Assembly (NCBI RefSeq): GCF_026183695.1
Contig: NZ_JAPFRD010000013.1
Location: forward strand, 124,001-188,000
DNA length: 64,000 nt
Reading direction: 5' to 3'
Origin: Alteromonas aquimaris
GTDB lineage: Bacteria; Pseudomonadota; Gammaproteobacteria; Enterobacterales; Alteromonadaceae
Shown: positions 46,798 through 54,049 of the stretch, piece by piece
Position numbering within the stretch: the first letter of the stretch is position 1
Layout of the letters: every line of letters starts with the position of its first letter
The notes under the pieces: model-generated
What the model was told of the DNA's origin: nothing
The model's database searches: none
Seen by the model: the letters and a program-made list of their open reading frames with translations, nothing else
Program-made: the position numbers and the translations under genes

Positions 46798-47408
46798 TTA
46801 AATGCATGTTCCATCCCATTGGATTCTTGAGCAGGGAGGAGGTTGCATCTCCAATGTATCTGAGTCTCCGGACGGTCCTCCTTGTATTGCTTCAACAAAT
46901 GTGGATGTAACTTCTCCAGCTACACTAGAAGCATCCCCATTTAGAACTATATTAGCCAAGTTAATTGCTCTTGATGCAGCTTTCGCTTGTGGAACAGGGA
47001 TATAGCCAAGAATTTTACCAGCACCTTGAACACCTCCAGATGCAACAAACACACCTGCTAGCTTTTTCGCTTTTTTTAAATCTTTCTTAATCTTTTGCTG
47101 AGTAATGCTATGTGACTTCGACCACATTCCAAATGAGCTTATTGGATTTGAGGTCATACCAGTTGACTCCACTATATTTGCGGGATCATTATTTACATGA
47201 GCATAAAGATTCATCTGCTCTTCATAACCCACCGGGTCAGTTTGGAGGAATCGGCCTAGCTTTGGATGATAAATCCGTGAAAACGGGGTAGAACCCCTTT
47301 ACCATTAGAGTCAGGGGTGGTAGTGCTAAGGGTAAAACTGGTGGCGTGGGTCGAAAAAATTAACGACATTGCAAATAAAACTGCAAAAATCCCTTTTTGA
47401 TACTGCAT
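46798..47408 (-). pseudogene. Rhs-repeat protein remnant: signal peptide plus core end and variable tip
   Basis: An ATG at 47408 opens a 50-codon frame (stop at 47256) with a clear signal peptide (MQYQKGIFAVLFAMSLIFSTHA) and SFTLSTTTPDSNGKG. In another frame, open from 47298, lies the Rhs-associated core end: FSRIYHPKLGRFLQTDPVG, then MNLYAHVNNDPANIVESTG, followed by a variable tip of about 115 residues to 46798 (GMWSKSHSITQQKIKKDLKKAKK, then a glycine/alanine-rich part and a cysteine-containing end). Full Rhs genes exceed 3 kb; here the head and tail are joined within about 110 bases, so the whole repeat region has been deleted and the frames no longer match. A GTG at 47232 could still start the tip. 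Confidence 0.8.
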
Positions 47409-47573
47409 ACAACTGTCCATAGTAGCTTAATTATTTTTAGAGTCTGCTAATTAAAGCGCTTACATTTAAAAAAATTTGTACTTAAATTCAACAAAAAACG
47501 TATTTATTTCGCCCAACATTGTTAACAGTCAATGTTTTGTGAACCTAAAAAATCTTGCTTACCTTTCGTTGGA

Positions 47574-48509
47574 CTAGCTTTTTTTAAAATTGAGGCGCAA
47601 CTTCTTCTGCCGATGATAAAACCTCAGCGAATCCGCACTAAACAAAATTAACCCAGTCCACACAAATCCAAATGTAATCAACCGGGCTTCTTCGAGAGGT
47701 TCACCATATAAGAATACCGCCAGCACAAACATCATCGTGGGCCCGATATATTGGAAAAAGCCTAAAGTCGAATACATTATGCGTCTCGCTGCAGCAGTAA
47801 AACACAAAAGAGGGGCGGTGGTTACGATGCCGGCGGCAAATAAAATAGCGTTGAATTCAAGCGAGTTTGTCGTCATGTCACTTTGTGGAGAAGCAAACCA
47901 TAGCCAAAATACCAGTGCAAAGGGCAGCATCATCATGGTTTCGATAAACAAACCAGGCAGTGAATCTACCTCCACTTGTTTACGCAACAATCCATACACA
48001 CCGAACGTACCAGCCAGCACTAACGCAATCCACGGTAACTGCCCATATGAGACGACCAGTACGGACACCCCGAGGACTGCCAGCACCACTGCAACCTGTT
48101 GTAATGGTCTAAGTTTCTCCCCCAGAAATAAGCGACCTAGCAAAATATTAATCAGCGGATTAATGTAGTATCCCAAACTCGCATCCAAGATATGGTTACT
48201 GTTTATAGCCCAGATAAACAATAACCAGTTCGCGCCCAATAGTAACCCGGCGATGAGTAAGATGGTCATGACTTTACGCGAACGTAAAGCTTTGATGACT
48301 TTTGCCTTTTGTTTAAAACCAAGAATCAACCCTGCCAGTATCAGCGCAGACCAAATTACCCGGTGCATCAGAATTTCGATTGCGGGCATGGCTTGCAGTA
48401 ATTTGAAATACATAGGCGCTAAGCCCCACATGCTATAAGCAGCGATGGCAAAAAACACACCGGCGCGAGTACGCTTATCAGCGTCAGTTGAAGCAATTGG
48501 CTGGGTCAA
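47574..48509 (-). CDS. rarD: EamA/DMT-family transporter RarD
   Basis: 311 residues, ten membrane segments, with the RarD pattern GVFFAIAAYSMWGLAPMYFKLL and EILMHRVIWSALIL near the start and LGYYINPLINILLGRLFLGEKL in the middle. RarD was linked to chloramphenicol sensitivity; its substrate is unclear. The start is TTG at 48509, as an in-frame TGA lies two codons upstream. The order rarD, yigI-type gene, recQ follows the E. coli neighbourhood, with mgtE inserted. Confidence 0.92.
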   Translation of the reverse strand: MTQPIASTDADKRTRAGVFFAIAAYSMWGLAPMYFKLLQAMPAIEILMHRVIWSALILAGLILGFKQKAKVIKALRSRKVMTILLIAGLLLGANWLLFIWAINSNHILDASLGYYINPLINILLGRLFLGEKLRPLQQVAVVLAVLGVSVLVVSYGQLPWIALVLAGTFGVYGLLRKQVEVDSLPGLFIETMMMLPFALVFWLWFASPQSDMTTNSLEFNAILFAAGIVTTAPLLCFTAAARRIMYSTLGFFQYIGPTMMFVLAVFLYGEPLEEARLITFGFVWTGLILFSADSLRFYHRQKKLRLNFKKS

Positions 48510-48553
48510 AAGTCATTCCAGGAATAAGATGAATTAAAAGTGAAAGCTAAGGA

Positions 48554-48575
48554 GGGCATTGTCTGCAAAATGCCC
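48554..48575 (-). terminator. Possible terminator of mgtE
   Basis: GGGCATT-N8-AATGCCC forms a 7-base stem 55 bases after the mgtE stop; the sequence that follows on the minus strand (CTCCTTAGCTTT) is only moderately T-rich. Confidence 0.35.
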
Positions 48576-48629
48576 CCCCGTTCAAGAGATAAGGCGACGA
48601 AGCCTCCTTTTTTATCGCTATAACAAAGT

Positions 48630-49967
48630 TTATAACAAAATAAGCGTGCCTAAACCTAAGAACGCCACGAAGCCGACAACGTCAGTTACTGTGGTTAGAA
48701 TGACTGAGCCTGATAGTGCTGGGTCGATTCTTAACTTATCCAGGATCACCGGCACCAGGACTCCCGCAATGGCTGCCGCCACGATGTTAAACAGAATGGC
48801 AAAACAAATCACAAAACCCAGTGCTGCATTGGTAAACCAAAAATACGCAACGATACCAATAATGATTGCCCAGATGATACCATTCACACCACCCACTTTA
48901 AGTTCTTTGACCATTAAGGCTTTAATGTTAGCAGGCGTTACCTGACCCAATGCAAGCCCGCGCACAATCAGAGTTAAGGTCTGACTGCCCGCTATTCCCC
49001 CCATACTCGCCACCACCGGCATTAACACAGCTAACGCTACCACTTCCTGCAATGTGGCCTCGAACAGGCCGATGAACCACGATGCAAGGAAGGCGGTTAA
49101 TAGGTTAATTCCCAGCCATAGCGCCCGGTTACGCGCACTTTTTGCCACTGGGGCAAATAAATCCTCATCCTCATCCATACCCGCCGAAGCCATCACCTGG
49201 CGCTCGTAAAATTCGTTTACCAGCTCGCTGGCAGCGGTAATGTCTACACGCCCCAACAACTGATTGTTCTCATCAATCACCGGCAACGAGGCATAGCCAG
49301 AGCGTTGCACTTGCAAAGATGCAGTCGTGCTATCGTCTTTCCCTTTCAGTGCAGGGATGGATTCTTCCGTCAATTCAACCAATGGCACGTGTTCTGGCGA
49401 ACCAAATATACGGGTTAAGCGCACCGCCGCAGAAAACTGACCAGAGCGGTTAATTAAAAAGATGGTGTCGCAGTGAGACGGCACATTGCGGCGGATCAAG
49501 CGTAAGCCATCGCGTACTTTCGCATTTAATGGCAATACCAGCATCCCGTAATTCATCCAGTGCCCAATTTCTTCATCTTTAAATTGAGATGCAGCTTTAA
49601 AGTGGTTTTGTTGTTGCTCATCCAGCGCCGTGAAGGCCAGTTCGATGAGTTTATTGGGGAGCGAGTCGAGCAGTTCGAGCAAGTCTTCGGCTTCAATATC
49701 GGCAAAGATGGCCGCCCATTCACCATCGGGTGTGGCATCTATTAAGATTTCACGGGGATCACTGCGCATCTCAACCAGGATATTGAGTTTGCGGTCGCGT
49801 GGAATGCCCTCCCATACACTGAGTCGCGGCTCTACCGGTAATGACTCCAGCAAGGTCGCAATATAGATATCATCCTGAGCAGCCAGGGTCGTCAGGATTG
49901 CCGCGGGGTCATCAGCCTGAGGGTTCGAGACAAATTCTTCAATTAATTCTGGTAATGGTTCTGCCAT
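48630..49967 (-). CDS. mgtE: Magnesium transporter MgtE
   Basis: 445 residues: cytoplasmic MgtE N domain (about 10-125, helical, acidic), two CBS domains (about 135-255; the second has GYASLPVIDENNQLLGRVDI), a linker helix, and five membrane helices from about 285 with PVVASMGGIAGSQTLTLIVRGLALGQV, the conserved pore region. MgtE is an Mg2+-gated Mg2+ channel. The start ATG follows GGGAGAG. In E. coli corA occupies roughly this neighbourhood, so mgtE may fill the same need here. Confidence 0.96.
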   Translation of the reverse strand: MAEPLPELIEEFVSNPQADDPAAILTTLAAQDDIYIATLLESLPVEPRLSVWEGIPRDRKLNILVEMRSDPREILIDATPDGEWAAIFADIEAEDLLELLDSLPNKLIELAFTALDEQQQNHFKAASQFKDEEIGHWMNYGMLVLPLNAKVRDGLRLIRRNVPSHCDTIFLINRSGQFSAAVRLTRIFGSPEHVPLVELTEESIPALKGKDDSTTASLQVQRSGYASLPVIDENNQLLGRVDITAASELVNEFYERQVMASAGMDEDEDLFAPVAKSARNRALWLGINLLTAFLASWFIGLFEATLQEVVALAVLMPVVASMGGIAGSQTLTLIVRGLALGQVTPANIKALMVKELKVGGVNGIIWAIIIGIVAYFWFTNAALGFVICFAILFNIVAAAIAGVLVPVILDKLRIDPALSGSVILTTVTDVVGFVAFLGLGTLILL

Positions 49968-49990
49968 TTAACTCTCCCGCATAATCCTGC

Positions 49991-50458
49991 TTAGCCTAAC
50001 ATATAGGTGCCTGTACCAAAGGCGATATGATCACCTCGTTCATTGTGTAACTCCATTCGGCACACGGCAACTCTGCTACCTTTTCGAATAACCTGCCCCG
50101 TCGCGATAAAACGTTTGCCTCGGCCGGGACGGAGGTAATCTACTCGCATATCCACTGTCCCCATCGTTGGCAGCCTTGTCACCAGTTCGGCTAGATGGCC
50201 ATCCTGCGTCTGCTTCACCGCACTTAAAATGGCCGTTAGGCCACCAATGGTGTCCAGTAGTGAGGCCGTAACCCCACCGTGCAAAATTTTCTGTAACGGA
50301 TTACCGGTTAACTTATCGTCCCACGGAATTTCGAGGCGGATACTATCATCTTCAGTGACAAATCGAACCCCAAGAAGTTGATTAAAGGGCATATTTTCCT
50401 GAAAGAGTTTGATCACATGGTCGATAACGCCAGTTTGGGTAAGTTGCAGCTCTGTCAC
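49991..50458 (-). CDS. YigI-type PaaI-family thioesterase
   Basis: 155 residues with one hotdog domain: HGGVTASLLDTIGGLTAI is the catalytic helix of the PaaI-type (HGG...D), followed by DMRVDYLRPGRGKRFIATGQVIRKGSRVAV. The E. coli equivalent yigI lies between rarD and recQ. It should cleave acyl-CoA thioesters, with medium- or long-chain substrates reported for the family. The start is GTG at 50458 behind AAGGAG. It is 23 bases upstream of mgtE on the same strand, so the two are likely co-transcribed. Confidence 0.88.
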   Translation of the reverse strand: MTELQLTQTGVIDHVIKLFQENMPFNQLLGVRFVTEDDSIRLEIPWDDKLTGNPLQKILHGGVTASLLDTIGGLTAILSAVKQTQDGHLAELVTRLPTMGTVDMRVDYLRPGRGKRFIATGQVIRKGSRVAVCRMELHNERGDHIAFGTGTYMLG

Positions 50459-50610
50459 GGCGACTCCTTTTAACGTTGCTAATCAATTGTAGCGCATTGT
50501 CGGCGATTACTTGCACCCAGGCTATGTATGACCTGGCCACATGGGCTGTTTTTGAAATTTGCCCTGCTTAACTGATGAAGCACACGGGAAAAACACGTAA
50601 ACTACGCAGC

Positions 50611-52449
50611 ATGAATGATACCTGCACTACTACCAGCTTAACCACGTCCAGCCAATCACCTGCCGCTACCATTTTGGAGCGGGTATTTGGTTATGCAACG
50701 TTTCGTCCTGGCCAACAGGAAGTTATCGACCACCTGATCGAGGGTAAAGATGTGTTAGTACTGTTACCTACGGGCGGCGGTAAATCTTTATGTTATCAGG
50801 TGCCTGCATTAATAAGAGAGGGCACTGCGATAGTGGTATCTCCGCTGATTTCGTTAATGCAGGATCAGGTGCAGCAGCTGAAGGAGTCAGGGGTTAAAGC
50901 GGCGTTTCTCAATTCAACATTGTCCAGTGAAACGCAACAATCCATCATAGAGTCACTGAAGGCGGGGCACCTTGATTTACTGTATGTCTCGCCCGAAAGA
51001 ATGCTGCAGTTTTCTTTTTTACAGACCATTAAACAATTGTCTTTGGCCTTATTTGCCATCGATGAGGCACATTGCGTTTCGCACTGGGGGCACGACTTCA
51101 GACAAGACTACCGGGGTTTAAGCACGCTTAAACAACAGTTCCCCTCTACGCCCATTATTGCTCTGACCGCCACAGCAGACACCGCCACCCAATCTGACAT
51201 TGTAAGTCAGTTGGCACTCACTTCGCCCTACATCTTTAAAGGTAGCTTTGACAGACCCAACATTCGCTACCGTGTCATGTCAAAATACAAGGCCTTCGAA
51301 CAAGTTTCTAAGTATGTAAAAGCTGCCGAAGGTAGCGGTATTATTTATTGCAACAGTCGTGCGAAAGTAGATGACTTATATGCACGCTTATATCGTCAGG
51401 GATATAAATGCGCGGCATATCATGCAGGTATGGATGCCGATGAGCGCGAGATGGTGTTGCAGCAGTTTTTACGCGACAAAATCGATATTGTGGTTGCCAC
51501 GGTAGCCTTTGGTATGGGCATTAACAAGTCAAACGTACGTTTTGTGCTTCACCACGATGTGCCCCGCAGTATTGAAAGTTATTACCAGGAAACTGGCCGT
51601 GCCGGCCGAGATGGATTACCTGCAGACGCCATGTTGCTGTTTAACGAAAATGACGCAGCCCGGGTACGCCAGTGGATTGAGCAGGGCGACAATCTTACCC
51701 AAACGCCAATTGAAGTGCAGAAATTTGAAGCCATGGAATCGTTTGCCGAAGCACAAACCTGTCGTCGGCAAATTCTGCTGAATTACTTTTCCCAATACAG
51801 TGATCAATCCTGTGGCAATTGTGATATTTGTCTGGATCCACCGAAGTTGATTGATGGCATCGTCCTGGCGCAAAAGGTGTTGTCATGTATTTTGAGACTT
51901 GAACAGCAGGCTTCCAACCAGTACGTGATCGATATACTTAGAGGTAAAGCGCTAAAACGTATTCAGGACGCGGGTCATGATCAGCTTACAACGTACGGGA
52001 TTGGCAAAGATAAGTCAGATAGCTACTGGCACAATATTATTAACCAGCTTATTCATCAAGGATTGATCAGAGTCGATATCACCGCACACGCTGCGCTAAG
52101 GCTTACCGAAGCTGCCAGGCCAGTATTAAAAGGTGAGTGTGAACTAAAGCTGGCTGCACCGCGGCTGGAATTCAAACCGGAAAAAGAGAAAAAGACCCTT
52201 TCAGTGGAGTACGACAAAGGGTTGTTTAAACGCTTTAAGCATCTTAGAAAAACTTTGGCTGACGAACACGAGGTGCCGCCTTTCGTTATTTTCAGTGACG
52301 CTACGTTAGTGGATATGGCCAATAAGTTACCCACTAGCCCGAGTGAATTTCTCGATGTTAGTGGGGTGGGACAAACGAAATTAGAACGTTATGGCAGTGC
52401 CTTCTTACAGTTGATTAATGACTATCAAAACAGAGGCAACGATCATTAA
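50611..52449 (+). CDS. recQ: ATP-dependent DNA helicase RecQ
   Basis: 612 residues from the ATG at 50611, close to the E. coli 609; an ATG at 50575 would add 12 residues. Neither has a clear ribosome site, so the choice rests on length. SF2 helicase motifs: FRPGQQEVI (motif 0), LPTGGGKSLCYQ (I), DEAHCVSHWGHDFR (DEAH), LTATAD, QETGRAGRDGLP (VI). A RecQ zinc-binding region (CRRQILLNYF...CGNCDICLDP), a winged helix and an HRDC domain (PPFVIFSDATLVDMANKLP) follow. RecQ acts in recombination and replication restart and is one of the partners of the SSB tail. Convergent with the GST gene, overlapping by 4 bases. Confidence 0.97.
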   Translation: MNDTCTTTSLTTSSQSPAATILERVFGYATFRPGQQEVIDHLIEGKDVLVLLPTGGGKSLCYQVPALIREGTAIVVSPLISLMQDQVQQLKESGVKAAFLNSTLSSETQQSIIESLKAGHLDLLYVSPERMLQFSFLQTIKQLSLALFAIDEAHCVSHWGHDFRQDYRGLSTLKQQFPSTPIIALTATADTATQSDIVSQLALTSPYIFKGSFDRPNIRYRVMSKYKAFEQVSKYVKAAEGSGIIYCNSRAKVDDLYARLYRQGYKCAAYHAGMDADEREMVLQQFLRDKIDIVVATVAFGMGINKSNVRFVLHHDVPRSIESYYQETGRAGRDGLPADAMLLFNENDAARVRQWIEQGDNLTQTPIEVQKFEAMESFAEAQTCRRQILLNYFSQYSDQSCGNCDICLDPPKLIDGIVLAQKVLSCILRLEQQASNQYVIDILRGKALKRIQDAGHDQLTTYGIGKDKSDSYWHNIINQLIHQGLIRVDITAHAALRLTEAARPVLKGECELKLAAPRLEFKPEKEKKTLSVEYDKGLFKRFKHLRKTLADEHEVPPFVIFSDATLVDMANKLPTSPSEFLDVSGVGQTKLERYGSAFLQLINDYQNRGNDH

Positions 52450-53108
52450 GCGTAGGAATACTTACCCCCTTTCTTAAGCGCAGCCTGATAGGCAGGACGC
52501 TCATGAATGCGCTGCACATACTGAGTAATCACTGGATAGGCACGCGTTCGATTCGTCGCCACCAGCGACTCCAAAGGAAAACTCATTTGTACGTCGGCGC
52601 CCGATGGTTGACTGCCTGCAAACCATTCATGTGAAGACAACCACGACTCTATGTATTTCAGACTCTGCTCAAGATTAGGCCCGTAGTAAGCCCGTATTAT
52701 CGCGTCGACCATTTTGTTAACTACGGGCTTAAACAGAAAGGGGCTTTTCTCGCGAGCCTTCGTCAACACCTTCATAGCCACCAGAGGTGGCATTAACGAG
52801 CCCTCAGCAAAATGCATCCAAAAAAGATATGATTGATAGGCTTGCTCATCGACCGGTATCTGAAATGCGTCCGTGGCATAGTGCTTGGTCAAATATTCTA
52901 TAATGGCTCCCGACTCTGCCAGTGTGCCATTTTCGGTAGTTAAAATAGGGGCTCTGCCCAATGGGTGTAGCGCTTTTAGCGAGGCTGGCGCCAGCCCAGT
53001 TTTCGGATCCCGCTGATAAATTTCTAATTTATAGGTTAACTTTAACTCTTCCAGTAACCAAAGAATGCGTTGTGAGCGAGAATCGTTCAGGTGATGCAGC
53101 GTAAGCAT
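52446..53108 (-). CDS. Glutathione S-transferase family protein
   Basis: 220 residues from the ATG at 53108 behind GAGGGAC; the frame extends seven codons further. Thioredoxin-like N-terminal domain (MLTLHHLNDSRSQRILWLLEEL, then HPLGRAPILTTENGTLAESGAIIEYL, whose AP and ES residues contact glutathione) and an all-helical C-terminal domain with the N-capping GAD motif (SGADVQMSFPLE). The active residue is probably a serine or the early asparagine region. Its substrate is unknown. It is a single gene; the 467 bases beyond its start are without a gene. Confidence 0.93.
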   Translation of the reverse strand: MLTLHHLNDSRSQRILWLLEELKLTYKLEIYQRDPKTGLAPASLKALHPLGRAPILTTENGTLAESGAIIEYLTKHYATDAFQIPVDEQAYQSYLFWMHFAEGSLMPPLVAMKVLTKAREKSPFLFKPVVNKMVDAIIRAYYGPNLEQSLKYIESWLSSHEWFAGSQPSGADVQMSFPLESLVATNRTRAYPVITQYVQRIHERPAYQAALKKGGKYSYA

Positions 53109-53575
53109 AGGTCCCTCATAGTGTGCCACTCCATTGATTTACTTCAGCAAAAACGCCAGTAACAAGCAAGAGTGTTTCTTTAAATTGATTAAAACCCGCC
53201 AGCATGGGAAGGGGCTCCCTCCATTACCGCTTAAGGCATGGTTCTTCTGGCAGGTTCGCATACCGGTGGCGAAGACCCCATGACACACTGCTTTGCATGT
53301 AATTGCAAATTAAAGTTGTTGCGGTGCCCACCCGCATTTTGAGCGTATTAGGCGGCTGAACAGCCAAACTCTTTACACTGCTTTCGTTATCTCGTAGTGC
53401 ATTTAACATGACAATGCGTAATAGTAAGAACGAACACCCGCCTGTAATTTCCATCGGTCATGAGTGGTCGATCTGTCTGTCGCTCCCCACAGCCCATTTA
53501 TTTTTTAGTTACTAAAGGTTACTATTTTCTATCAAACCACCGTCCATAGGGCGAGTCATAGGATCCAGTCAGACT
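53109..53575. other. Intergenic region, about 467 bases
   Basis: No gene is supported. A minus-strand frame at 53224-53454 has no recognisable domain or ribosome site. It contains the promoter regions of the divergent GST and DUF3630 genes, but no clear motif was identified. Confidence 0.45.
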
Positions 53576-53890
53576 ATGAGGTCACCGTGTAAGCCGTTAG
53601 ATAAGCGAAAGCTCGCCGACCGTCTTGTAATAACCGGCAATAAAGCCGTTTTCACTGTACCACTACCGTCGGATAAACATGCGACCACGCAGTTTATCGA
53701 ACAGTTTCTACAAAGTACGGGGACTCGTTTGATTAGCTCTGAGTGGGGGGCCGATCGTTTTCAGGCCGTGTTGGAACAACAGTCGCAACGCTTCTACCTT
53801 CATATTGAATGGCTTTGTGAAGCTATGTGGCTGGAATATGAGCACTCCACAGACGATATTGAAAATCTTGTCAATACGCTAACCGATTGA
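53576..53890 (+). CDS. DUF3630-like small protein
   Basis: 104 residues. The core (LQSTGTRLISSEWGADRFQAVLEQQSQRFYLHIEWLCEAMWLEYEHSTDDIENLVNTL) follows the pattern of DUF3630, a short gammaproteobacterial family with a buried W/D pair and a FxLxxExxxExxWLE block. No function is known. An AGGATCC lies 9 bases before the ATG. It is 160 bases upstream of a GGDEF/EAL gene with no evident coupling. The family match is from memory and not aligned. Confidence 0.65.
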   Translation: MRSPCKPLDKRKLADRLVITGNKAVFTVPLPSDKHATTQFIEQFLQSTGTRLISSEWGADRFQAVLEQQSQRFYLHIEWLCEAMWLEYEHSTDDIENLVNTLTD

Positions 53891-54049
53891 ATTGCAGTTG
53901 TTTTGGTGCAAACTTAAGATTAACAATCCAGCTCTGTCCGAATAAGCATCAGGGGGTGTCAAAATAAATACCCTCCCAATATTAACTTATTCGCCACTGA
54001 GCGAGATGTTGGTTAAGATAGGAAGGGATTTTCTCTGCGGATAGATTGA

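Noticed and set aside
53224..53454. A 76-codon minus-strand frame upstream of the GST gene.
   Set aside because: No recognisable feature or ribosome site; likely chance.
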